Positions 52,273 through 60,417 of a DNA stretch of 64,000 bases are shown one piece after another. The translations under genes and the position numbers were made by a program. Each line of letters starts with the position of its first letter. Position 1 is the stretch's first letter. This stretch comes from Knufia peltigerae (taxonomy: Eukaryota; Ascomycota; Eurotiomycetes; Chaetothyriales; Trichomeriaceae): assembly GCA_030247855.1 (NCBI GenBank), contig JAPDRN010000089.1, positions 1 through 64,000 on the forward strand, in the 5' to 3' direction. Under the pieces are notes generated by a model, which had not been told where the DNA came from, did not search any database, and saw only the letters and a program-made list of their open reading frames with translations.

Positions 52273-53160
52273 TCAACGCAACTGCCCAACCACCCAGTCC
52301 GCCAACGCGTCCACGCGCGCATCGACAGGGCCGTCCGGCCGCGCCAGAACCCAGAACCCGCCGGTCGCGGCAAATCCCCACGGTGCCACCAGCCGCCCGG
52401 CTGCCAGATCCTCTGCCACCAGTGGCTCCGGCGCGATCGCCGGGCCCAGCCCCGCTACCGCTGCTTCCAGCAGGTAGTACAGGTGTTCGAAGCCGGTGCC
52501 CAGCTGCAGCTGGGCCGGGTCCAGCCCGTGCGACTGCGCCCAGGCTGGCCACGCTTGCGGGCGCGAACTGGTGTGCAACAGCGTCTCCCGCAGCAAGGCC
52601 GACGGCGGCATATGGCGCAACCGCTGCGCCGCCGGGTGCGAGGGGGACACCACCACACCCACCCGTTCCGGTGCCAGCTCGCGCACCTGCCAGCCGCGCG
52701 GCCATGGTCCCTGCGCCAGCAGCAGCACCGCATCCAGCGTGGCCTGCGTCTCGGTGAAACTGCCATCCAGAGCGGACCACTGCAGGCGCACGCCGGGCAG
52801 TGCCGCCTGCAGTGCCGGCAGCCGCGGAATCATCCAGCGCGCCAGCACGCTGCCGCTGCATCCCAGCACCAGCGCCGGTGAAGCCGCCGGCCGCCGCAAC
52901 GCGCGCACGCAGTCCTCGATGCCGGTGAAGGCCTCGCTGCATGCTTCCTGCAGGCGGGTGCCTGCCGCAGTCAGGCGCAGGCCGCGACCAGCACGCTGGA
53001 ACAGGGCCAGGCCCAGATGGTCTTCCAGCAGCTTCAGTTGCCGGCTGACCGCGCCATGGGTCACATGCAGCGCCTGCGCAGCGCGGCCAACGCCGCCCAG
53101 CCGTGCGGTGGCCTCGAACGCCCGCAGGGCATTCAAAGGGGGCAGCAATGACGCGCTCAT
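52273..53160 (-). CDS. LysR-type transcriptional regulator divergent from trpB
   Basis: 295 residues from the ATG at 53160. The N-terminal winged helix-turn-helix is clear: PPLNALRAFEATARLGGVGRAAQALHVTHGAVSRQLKLLE, in two parts, the second being the recognition helix. A periplasmic-binding-protein-like effector domain follows. The start LLPPLNALRAFEA and the place divergent from trpB match the TrpI-type regulators of pseudomonads, which activate trpBA with indoleglycerol phosphate as co-inducer. A palindrome in the 96-base divergent promoter is the likely operator. That it senses a tryptophan intermediate is inference. Confidence 0.9.
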   Translation of the reverse strand: MSASLLPPLNALRAFEATARLGGVGRAAQALHVTHGAVSRQLKLLEDHLGLALFQRAGRGLRLTAAGTRLQEACSEAFTGIEDCVRALRRPAASPALVLGCSGSVLARWMIPRLPALQAALPGVRLQWSALDGSFTETQATLDAVLLLAQGPWPRGWQVRELAPERVGVVVSPSHPAAQRLRHMPPSALLRETLLHTSSRPQAWPAWAQSHGLDPAQLQLGTGFEHLYYLLEAAVAGLGPAIAPEPLVAEDLAAGRLVAPWGFAATGGFWVLARPDGPVDARVDALADWVVGQLR

Positions 53161-53176
53161 GTGAGATTTCCTGACG

Positions 53177-53196
53177 GGATATGCCAGATAATATCC
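53177..53196. promoter_or_regulatory. Candidate LysR-type operator upstream of trpB
   Basis: GGATAT and ATATCC form perfect arms around eight bases, 17 bases upstream of the LysR-type ATG and 61 bases upstream of trpB. It lies next to the -35 region expected for a TAGAGT -10 box at 53221-53226. Confidence 0.55.
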
Positions 53197-53256
53197 ATCT
53201 TCCGGACACAATCCGTGCGCTAGAGTATCCACCTGTCTGAACGACCGGTTGTCTCC

Positions 53257-53598
53257 ATGTCTGCCTCTCCCATTGCCGATTTCCACGTATTCCCTGACGC
53301 CCAGGGCCACTTCGGTCGTTACGGCGGCAGCTTCGTCGCCGAAACCCTGGTCGGCCCGTTGCAGGAACTGGCCCAGGCCTATGACCAGGCGCGTCAGGAC
53401 CCGGCGTTCCAGCTGGCCTATGACCGCGACCTGGCCCATTACGTCGGCCGGCCGAGCCCGATCTACCACGCTGAACGATTGAGTGACCACGTCGGTGGCG
53501 CGCAGATCCTGCTCAAGCGCGAGGACCTGAACCACACCGGCGCGCACAAGATCAACAACACCATCGGCCAGGCGCTGCTGGCCGCGCGGATGGGCAAG

Positions 53599-53633
<35 letters not shown>

Positions 53634-54474
53634 TGGCGTTGCCAGTGCCACGGTCGCCGCGCGGCTGGGCCTGGAGTGCGTGGTGTACATGGGGGCCACC
53701 GACATCGAGCGGCAGAAGATCAACGTCTACCGCATGAAGCTGCTCGGTGCGACGGTGGTGCCGGTCACCTCCGGCTCGGCCACCCTGAAGGACGCCCTCA
53801 ACGAGGCAATGCGCGACTGGGTCACCAACGTGCAGGACACCTTCTACATCATCGGCACGGTCGCTGGCCCGGACCCGTACCCGCGCATGGTGCGCGACTT
53901 CAACGCCATCGTCGGCCGCGAGGCGCGCGAGCAGATGCTCGCCGAGTACGGTCGCCTGCCCGATGCGATCACCGCCTGCGTCGGCGGCGGCAGCAATGCC
54001 ATCGGCTTGTTCCATGCCTTCCTCAACGACCGCGAGGTTGAGATTGTCGGCGCTGAAGCGGCCGGCGATGGCATCCACACCGGCCGCCATGCAGCCTCCA
54101 TCGCCGCCGGCCGTCCGGGCGTGCTGCATGGCAACCGCACCTATGTGCTGTGCGACGACGATGGTCAGATCATCGAGACCCATTCGGTATCGGCCGGCCT
54201 GGACTATCCGGGCGTCGGTCCCGAGCATGCGTTCCTGGCCGACAGCGGTCGCGCGCGCTATGTCGGCATCACCGACGAAGAAGCGCTGCAGGCTTTCCAC
54301 CTGCTGGCGCATACCGAAGGCATCCTGCCGGCGCTGGAGTCCAGCCACGCACTTGCGCAGGCGATGAAGCTTGCGCGCGGGCGTCCGCGCGACCAGATCG
54401 TGCTGTGCAACCTGTCAGGGCGTGGCGACAAGGACGTGCATACCATCGCTGCGCGCGAAGGGCTGGTGCTGTGA
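53257..54474 (+). CDS. trpB: Tryptophan synthase beta subunit
   Basis: 405 residues. The pyridoxal phosphate lysine is K98 in HTGAHKINN. AETGAGQHGVA, the phosphate-binding GGGSNAIG and the catalytic glutamate in AETGAG are all present. It condenses indole with serine. YGGSFVAETLVGPL near the N-terminus marks the usual TrpB1 class that works in a complex with TrpA. Usually trpA follows directly; here a lipoprotein gene lies between them, starting within the trpB stop. Confidence 0.97.
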
Positions 54475-55139
54475 GTGCGCTGATGCGCAGTACGGGCGTG
54501 CTGCTGGTACTGGGCCTGGCCGCGTGCCAACCGCCGGAACCGCCGGTGCTCGCGCCGGCGGCCAAGGCCGCTGCGCAGCCGACGGCGGCCAACGATGACG
54601 TCGACCCGATCGCGCGGACGCCCATCGATGATCCACCGGCCGTGACGGCGGTCTCCAGCGAGGACGCGCCCGCCGTGGCGTCGGTGGCACTGGATCATGC
54701 CGGCGAGGTGCTGATCGGCCAGCATATGAGCGATCTGAAGGGGTTCGGGCCGTGGACGGCAATGGGCGCGGCCGAAGCCATCGGCGGCAGCTGCGAGTAC
54801 TACGACGGCAAGGGACTGCCACCCGGCGTGTCGATGATGACCGACGAAGACCGCGTGGTCCGTTTCGATCTCGGCCCGGGCGAGGACGCCAAGGCGCCGG
54901 TCGACCAGCCGGGTCCGTTCGGCCTGCGCATCGGCATGACGCGGGCGCAGGCGGTGGCGCAGTTCCCCGGCGCGCCGGTCTCCAGTCCGCATGCCTACGA
55001 CGGCGATCAGGGCGAGTACCTGACCTGGCAGGATCCGGGCTCGGACCTCGGCATCCGCCTGGAACTGTTTGAAGGGAAGGTCATCCTGATGTACTGGGGG
55101 ACCAGCGAAGCGATTGAACTGATTGAAGGATGTGCCTGA
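54471..55139 (+). CDS. Predicted lipoprotein of unknown function between trpB and trpA
   Basis: 222 residues if it starts at GTG 54471, which overlaps the trpB stop (GTGA); ATG 54483 would give 218. A short signal peptide ends in the lipobox LAAC. A proline/alanine-rich linker (to about residue 60) leads to a domain with IGQHMSDLKGFGPW, FGLRIGMTRAQAVAQFPG and an acidic GDQGEYLTWQD segment. The IGMTRAQAVAQFP stretch resembles repeat units in SmpA/BamE-like small lipoproteins, but only weakly. No enzyme motif is seen. It is locked into the trp operon by the overlap and by a 1-base gap to trpA. Confidence 0.85.
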   Translation: MSALMRSTGVLLVLGLAACQPPEPPVLAPAAKAAAQPTAANDDVDPIARTPIDDPPAVTAVSSEDAPAVASVALDHAGEVLIGQHMSDLKGFGPWTAMGAAEAIGGSCEYYDGKGLPPGVSMMTDEDRVVRFDLGPGEDAKAPVDQPGPFGLRIGMTRAQAVAQFPGAPVSSPHAYDGDQGEYLTWQDPGSDLGIRLELFEGKVILMYWGTSEAIELIEGCA

Positions 55140-55140
55140 G

Positions 55141-55950
55141 ATGCCTGTTTCCCGACTCGATGAATGTTTCCAGCGCCTGCGCCAGCAGCAGCGCAAGGCC
55201 CTGATCCCCTTCATCACCGCCGGTGACCCTTCGCTGGAAGCCACGGTGCCGGTCATGCATGCGCTGGTCGAGGCTGGTGCCGATGTGATCGAACTGGGCG
55301 TGCCGTTCTCCGACCCGATGGCCGACGGCCCGACCATCCAGCGCAGCTCCGAGCGCGCGCTGGCCCGCGGCGCAGGTACCCGCTATGTGTTGCAGGCAGT
55401 GGCGCAGTTCCGCGAACAGGATGCGCAGACGCCAGTAGTGCTGATGGGCTATCTCAACCCGGTGGAGATCCACGGTTACGTGGCGTTTGCCAACGCGGCG
55501 GTGGCCGCTGGCGTGGACGGCGTGCTGCTGGTCGACCTGCCACCGGAAGAGGCCGGTGAAGCCCAGCAGGCCTTCGACGCTGCAGGCCTGGCGCTGGTGC
55601 TGCTGGCATCGCCGACCACCAGCGAGGCACGCGCAGACAAGCTGCTGGCGCTGGCCCGCGGCTATCTGTACTACGTCAGTTTTGCCGGTGTCACCGGCGC
55701 CTCCGAACGGCTGGACAGCGACGCGGCCAGCGCACGTCTGCAAGCGCTGCGGGGCAAGGCCAGCGTGCCGGTGGTGGCCGGCTTCGGCATCAAGGATGCA
55801 GCCAGTGCGGCGGCCATGGCCCGCCAGGCCGACGGCGTGGTGGTTGGCAGTGCGCTGGTGGCGGTGCTGGCCGAAGCGGCCTCGGTCGAGGACGCAGCGC
55901 AGCGCGCCGCTGCGTTCCTGACTCCGCTGCGGCAGGCGCTCGACGCGTAA
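55141..55950 (+). CDS. trpA: Tryptophan synthase alpha subunit
   Basis: 269 residues from ATG 55141; a frame-extending ATG at 55123 lies inside the lipoprotein gene. The catalytic glutamate is in IELGVPFSDPMADGPTIQ, with ALIPFITAGDPS at the N-terminus and GFGIKDAASA and VGSALV as the phosphate-binding end of the barrel. It splits indole-3-glycerol phosphate and passes indole to TrpB. GAAGGA lies upstream. It is followed by two REP elements. Confidence 0.97.
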   Translation: MPVSRLDECFQRLRQQQRKALIPFITAGDPSLEATVPVMHALVEAGADVIELGVPFSDPMADGPTIQRSSERALARGAGTRYVLQAVAQFREQDAQTPVVLMGYLNPVEIHGYVAFANAAVAAGVDGVLLVDLPPEEAGEAQQAFDAAGLALVLLASPTTSEARADKLLALARGYLYYVSFAGVTGASERLDSDAASARLQALRGKASVPVVAGFGIKDAASAAAMARQADGVVVGSALVAVLAEAASVEDAAQRAAAFLTPLRQALDA

Positions 55951-55952
55951 CG

Positions 55953-56026
55953 GTAGGGCCGGCCGCTGGCCGGCATCCTCCGTACCCGCCCGCTTGCAAG
56001 CGCTGCCGGCCAGCGGCCGGCACTAC
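55953..56026. repeat. Inverted pair of GTAG-type REP palindromes (SMAG)
   Basis: GTAGGGCCGGCC-GCTGGCCGGC (from 55953, plus) faces GTAGTGCCGGCC-GCTGGCCGGC (56004-56026, minus). The arrangement matches the pair between asd and fimV. It separates trpA from accD. Confidence 0.88.
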
Positions 56027-56166
56027 CCAGCACCTAAACGTACGTCCCAGCATGGTTTTTTCCGCCGGGGCCAAGGCCGGGCAGGGGGTGCACGGGCAGG
56101 GAAAGCGGAGCTAGACTGTCCGCCTTTGCGGCCCCCGGGCCGCCCTGAACGGAAGTGTCCTCCCGC

Positions 56167-57045
56167 ATGAGTTGGCTCAGCAAGTTGATGCCGTCTGGCA
56201 TCCGCACCGACAATACCCCCAGCAAGAAGCGCAGCGTCCCCGAGGGCCTGTGGGAAAAGTGCAGCAACTGCGGCAGTGCGTTGTACCGTCCGGAGCTGGA
56301 AGAGAATCTGGAGGTCTGCCCGAAGTGCGGCCACCATATGGCCATCCGTGCGCGTGCGCGCCTGGCTGCGCTGTTCGACGCCGACAGCACCACCGAGATC
56401 GCTGCCCGCCTGGGGCCGACCGACCTGCTGAAGTTCAAGGACCAGAAGAAGTACAGCGAGCGCATCAAGATCGCGCAGAAGAACACCGGTGAGTACGACG
56501 CGCTGATTGCCATGCGCGGCCTGCTCAAGGGCCGTCCTCTGGTGGCCTCGTCCTTCGATTTCGCCTTCATGGGCGGCTCGATGGGTTCAGTGGTCGGTGA
56601 GCGCTTCGCTCTTGCCGCCGAGACCGCCGCCGAGATCGGCGCACCGTACGTGTGCTTCTCCGCCAGCGGTGGCGCGCGCATGCAGGAAGGCCTGTTCTCG
56701 CTGATGCAGATGGCCAAGACTTCGGCCGCGCTGGGCAAATTGCGTGAAGCCGGACAGCCGTACATTTCGGTGCTGACTCACCCGACCACCGGTGGTGTAT
56801 CGGCGTCGTTCGCGATGCTGGGCGACATCAACATCGCTGAACCGCGCGCACTGATCGGCTTCGCCGGCCCGCGCGTGATCGAACAGACCGTGCGCGAGAA
56901 GCTGCCGGAAGGGTTCCAGCGTTCGGAGTTCCTGCTCGAGCACGGTGCCATCGACCAGATCTGCGACCGTCGTGAACTGCGCGACCGCCTGGCCGATCTG
57001 CTGGCGATGCTGCGGCGCGAGCCGCCGGCACCGGAGGAGGTTTGA
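56167..57045 (+). CDS. accD: Acetyl-CoA carboxylase carboxyltransferase beta subunit
   Basis: 292 residues from ATG 56167, starting MSWLSKLMPS as in relatives. The zinc ribbon is C32-SN-C35 and C51-PK-C54. The crotonase-like core has FSASGGARMQEG and HPTTGGVSASFAMLGD. With AccA it moves the carboxyl group from biotin to acetyl-CoA for fatty acid synthesis. The glmM ATG overlaps its stop by one base. Confidence 0.97.
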   Translation: MSWLSKLMPSGIRTDNTPSKKRSVPEGLWEKCSNCGSALYRPELEENLEVCPKCGHHMAIRARARLAALFDADSTTEIAARLGPTDLLKFKDQKKYSERIKIAQKNTGEYDALIAMRGLLKGRPLVASSFDFAFMGGSMGSVVGERFALAAETAAEIGAPYVCFSASGGARMQEGLFSLMQMAKTSAALGKLREAGQPYISVLTHPTTGGVSASFAMLGDINIAEPRALIGFAGPRVIEQTVREKLPEGFQRSEFLLEHGAIDQICDRRELRDRLADLLAMLRREPPAPEEV

Positions 57046-58409
57046 TGGGGAGCCGCAAGTACTTCGGTACCGACGGCATCCGCGGCCGAGTCGGCCAAGG
57101 GCCGATCTCGGCTGATTTCGTGCTGCGCCTGGGCAACGCCCTGGGCCGCGTGCTGGTCGCCCAGCGTGGCCAGGATGGACGCCGTCCGATCGTGGTGATC
57201 GGCAAGGACACGCGGATCTCCGGCTACATGTTCGAAGCGGCGCTGGAAGCCGGGTTGGTCGCTGCCGGCGCTGACGTGCAGCTGCTCGGCCCGATGCCGA
57301 CCCCGGCCGTTGCCTTCCTGACCCGTACCCTCGGCGTGGATGCGGGCATCGTCATCAGTGCGTCGCACAATCCGCACTACGACAACGGCATCAAGTTCTT
57401 CTCCGCCCAGGGCGAGAAGCTCGACGATGCCACCGAGCTGGCGCTGGAAGCTGCACTGGACGTGCCGTTCACCACGGCCGTTTCGGAGAAGCTCGGCAAG
57501 GCCTCGCGTGCACGCGAGGCTGTCGGCCGCTACATCGAGTTCTGCAAGTCCAGCGTGCCGCGCGCGTTCGATCTTCGCGGCGTGCGCCTGGTGCTCGACT
57601 GCGCGCATGGCGCCACCTACCAGATTGCGCCGCTGCTGTTCCGCGAACTGGGTGCGGAGGTCATCGGCATCGGTGCCGAACCCAACGGCGTCAACATCAA
57701 CGACGGCGTCGGTTCGACCCACATCGACAACCTGGCTGCCAAGGTGCGTGAGACCCGCGCCGACCTGGGCATCGCCTTCGATGGTGATGGTGACCGGGTG
57801 CTGATGGCCGATGACCGCGGCAACCCGGTCGACGGCGATGACCTGGTGTACATCCTTGCGCGCGCGTGGCAGGCCGAGGGTCGCCTGCGCGGCCCGGTGG
57901 TCGGCACCCTGATGAGCAACTTTGGTCTGGAAAAGGCGCTGGCCGAACTGCAGATTCCGTTCCAGCGCAGCAACGTCGGCGACCGCTACGTACATCAGGC
58001 ACTGGTGGAGGGAGGCGGCGTGCTCGGTGGCGAAGCGTCCGGCCATCTGCTGTGCCTGGACCGCGCCACCACCGGCGACGGCATCGTCAGTGCCCTGCAG
58101 GTACTGGTGGCGCTGAAGCAGCAGGGAAAGAGCCTGCGCGAAGCGCTGCAGCCGTTGTCCAAGGTGCCGCAGAAGACGGTCAACGTGCGCCTCGGCGATG
58201 TCTCGGCCAAGGCCACCGTGCAGGCCGAGAGCGTGCAGGCTGCGCTGATCGAAGCGCAGCAGGCGGTATCCGGCCGCGGGCGTGCCTTCCTGCGTCCTTC
58301 CGGCACCGAACCGGTGGTGCGGGTCACGGTCGAGGCCGATGACGCGACGCTGATGCAGGACACCCTGGACCGGCTTTCGGCGGCGGTCAGGACAGCGGCT
58401 GCGGCCTGA
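57045..58409 (+). CDS. glmM: Phosphoglucosamine mutase
   Basis: 454 residues from ATG 57045 (TGATG with the accD stop), four bases after a strong GGAGGAGG. The enzyme turns glucosamine-6-phosphate into glucosamine-1-phosphate for peptidoglycan and lipopolysaccharide. The phosphoserine is S107 in VISASHNPHYDNG, the metal loop is DGDGDR and the sugar loop GGEASGH. RPSGTEPVVRV is the phosphate-binding end. In many bacteria glmM follows folP; here it is coupled to accD. Confidence 0.97.
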   Translation: MGSRKYFGTDGIRGRVGQGPISADFVLRLGNALGRVLVAQRGQDGRRPIVVIGKDTRISGYMFEAALEAGLVAAGADVQLLGPMPTPAVAFLTRTLGVDAGIVISASHNPHYDNGIKFFSAQGEKLDDATELALEAALDVPFTTAVSEKLGKASRAREAVGRYIEFCKSSVPRAFDLRGVRLVLDCAHGATYQIAPLLFRELGAEVIGIGAEPNGVNINDGVGSTHIDNLAAKVRETRADLGIAFDGDGDRVLMADDRGNPVDGDDLVYILARAWQAEGRLRGPVVGTLMSNFGLEKALAELQIPFQRSNVGDRYVHQALVEGGGVLGGEASGHLLCLDRATTGDGIVSALQVLVALKQQGKSLREALQPLSKVPQKTVNVRLGDVSAKATVQAESVQAALIEAQQAVSGRGRAFLRPSGTEPVVRVTVEADDATLMQDTLDRLSAAVRTAAAA

Positions 58410-58432
58410 ACCCTGTCGCTGGATCGAACCAA

Positions 58433-58460
58433 CAACATGGCCGCCTGTGCGGCCATGTTG
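58433..58460. terminator. Bidirectional terminator between glmM and galE
   Basis: CAACATGGCCGC and GCGGCCATGTTG form a 12-bp stem with a CTGT loop between the two convergent genes. Confidence 0.8.
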
Positions 58461-58481
58461 CTGTCTGGCGCAGGCAAGTCG

Positions 58482-59489
58482 TCAGGCGCTGCGAGTCATC
58501 TCCGTCTGCCATTTCCAGGTGTCGCGGCACATGTCCGCCAGGCCATGGCGCGCGGTCCAGCCCAGCTCGCGCAGGGCGAGGGACGGGTCGGCAAAACTCA
58601 CCGCGATGTCGCCGCTGCGGCGACCAGTGATGCGGAAGGGAATCGGCCGGCCGACGGTCTGCTCGAAGGCCTTGATCAGTTCCAACACGCTGTGGCCCTG
58701 TCCGGTGCCCAGGTTCAGGGTGATGCTGCGGCGCTTGTCGCGCAGGTACTGCAGCGCCAGCACATGGGCCCGCGCCACATCTTCCACATGGATGTAGTCG
58801 CGTACGCCGGTACCGTCGCAGGTCGGGTAGTCATCGCCGAACACCTGCACTTCGGGCAGCAGGCCGGCGGCCACCTGGGCGATGTAGGGCATCAGGTTGC
58901 TGGGCGTTCCGTGCGGCAGCTCGCCGATCAGGGCGCTTGAATGCGCCCCCACCGGATTGAAGTAGCGCAGCGTCGCCACATGCAGCGTTGCATCGGCGCC
59001 GACCAGATCGGACAGCAGCTGCTCCACCACCAGCTTCGAACGGCCATAGGGCGTCATCGCGCAGGTCGCGGCCGTCTCGGCCACCGGGCAATGGTCCTGG
59101 TCGCCGTACACCGTTGCCGACGAGCTGAACACGAATATGCCTACACCGGCATCGCGCATGGCGCCGAGCAGGGCAAGGGTGCCGCTGATGTTGTTGTCGA
59201 AGTAGTCCAGCGGCATCTGCCGCGATTCACCAACCGATTTCAGCGCGGCAAAATGCAGTACCGCATCGATCGAATGTTCGCGCAGCAGGGCCGCGATCCG
59301 CGCACGGTCGCGCACGTCGACCTGTACGAACGGCGGCGTGATGCCGGTGATGTCGCCGATCCGGCCGATCACCCCGGCGTCGCTGTTGCAGAGCGAATCG
59401 ACAATGACCACCGCATGGCCCTGCTGCTGCAGTTCCACGCACGTGTGGGAGCCGATGAATCCCGCACCGCCGGTAACCAGAACGTTCAT
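58482..59489 (-). CDS. galE: UDP-glucose 4-epimerase
   Basis: 335 residues from ATG 59489, behind AGGA; the open frame extends upstream without a start signal. The NAD-binding motif is TGGAGFIG. The catalytic residues are S124 in SSSATVYG and Y148-x3-K152 in YGRSK. RYFNPVGAH, GVRDYIHVEDVA and NLGTGQGHSVLE are GalE-type. It interconverts UDP-glucose and UDP-galactose (and possibly the N-acetyl forms), giving precursors for surface glycans. It is the last gene of the minus-strand envelope set. Confidence 0.95.
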   Translation of the reverse strand: MNVLVTGGAGFIGSHTCVELQQQGHAVVIVDSLCNSDAGVIGRIGDITGITPPFVQVDVRDRARIAALLREHSIDAVLHFAALKSVGESRQMPLDYFDNNISGTLALLGAMRDAGVGIFVFSSSATVYGDQDHCPVAETAATCAMTPYGRSKLVVEQLLSDLVGADATLHVATLRYFNPVGAHSSALIGELPHGTPSNLMPYIAQVAAGLLPEVQVFGDDYPTCDGTGVRDYIHVEDVARAHVLALQYLRDKRRSITLNLGTGQGHSVLELIKAFEQTVGRPIPFRITGRRSGDIAVSFADPSLALRELGWTARHGLADMCRDTWKWQTEMTRSA

Positions 59490-59559
59490 TTCCTGTAGTC
59501 CTTCCACTCTGTTGGAGCTTCCTTGCCGAAGCTGTGTCAGCCCAGTGCTGGCAGCGCCG

Positions 59560-60417
59560 TCACGGCCCCGGCACCATCTTCTTCTGCCGCGCCTTGAAGC
59601 CATTGAACAGTGGGGCGATCAGCGGGTTGTAACTCCACGCGATGCGCTTGCGCAGCCAGCTTGCCGGCCGGTTGCGGATGGCGAAGCGGTAGATGCGCTC
59701 GGGGTCGCCGCCGACCACGTTGCGTCCGAACGGATGGGTGGTATGCAGGTAGCGGAACCCCTGTTCACGTGCCACTTCGATGTAGTCCTGGTCGAAATCA
59801 CCGTACGGCCAGCACAGCGTGTCCGACACTTCGCCCAGCTTCTCCAGCAGCACTTCCCTGGCCTTCGACAGGTCGCCACTGATGCCGGCACGGCGCTGGG
59901 CGCGGTCCAGGTCCTGGCGGCGCAGCCAGCGCGTGTGGGTGTGGGTATGGCAATGGATCTCGAAGGTGCCGGCCTCGATGGCCGCACGTGCTTCGCTCCA
60001 CCGCATCATCACTTCGTCGCTGCGGTCCTGCTTGTAGATCAGGTCTTCGCAGGCGCGATGTTCGGGCGTTTCCGGCAGCGTGGCACCGGTGATGCCGGCA
60101 TGCGGGCGCATCGGGCCCTCGTGCATCCAGCCGGTCACCACGAACACCACCGCATGCATGCCGTACTTCTGCAGGATCGGATGGGCGTAGACCCAGTTGT
60201 CCAGGTAGCCATCATCGAAGGTGATCACGATCGACTTGCGCGGCACCGGCTTGCCGGCCAGGAAACCGGCGTACTGGTCCAGCGTCAACGAAGTCCAGCC
60301 GGTGCGCGCCAGCCAGGCGATCTGGCTTTCGAAATTTTCCGGCGACACCGTGATCATGCCGGGCGAGTTGCTGACATGATGATGCATCAGCACCGGTACG
60401 GTTCTGGCATTAGCCAT
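59560..60417 (-). CDS. Polysaccharide deacetylase (NodB-type)
   Basis: 285 residues. The NodB metal-binding motifs are TFDDGY (D68, D69) and the histidine cluster around residues 155-161 (HCHTHTH, H157 and H161 in HxxxH spacing). The third motif WPYGDFDQDY is also present. It would remove acetyl groups from an N-acetylated sugar polymer or lipid-linked sugar. There is no signal peptide, so it may act in the cytoplasm or at the inner membrane. Its ATG lies within the end of the glycosyltransferase gene (8-base overlap) behind AAGGAG, so the two are coupled. Confidence 0.9.
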   Translation of the reverse strand: MANARTVPVLMHHHVSNSPGMITVSPENFESQIAWLARTGWTSLTLDQYAGFLAGKPVPRKSIVITFDDGYLDNWVYAHPILQKYGMHAVVFVVTGWMHEGPMRPHAGITGATLPETPEHRACEDLIYKQDRSDEVMMRWSEARAAIEAGTFEIHCHTHTHTRWLRRQDLDRAQRRAGISGDLSKAREVLLEKLGEVSDTLCWPYGDFDQDYIEVAREQGFRYLHTTHPFGRNVVGGDPERIYRFAIRNRPASWLRKRIAWSYNPLIAPLFNGFKARQKKMVPGP

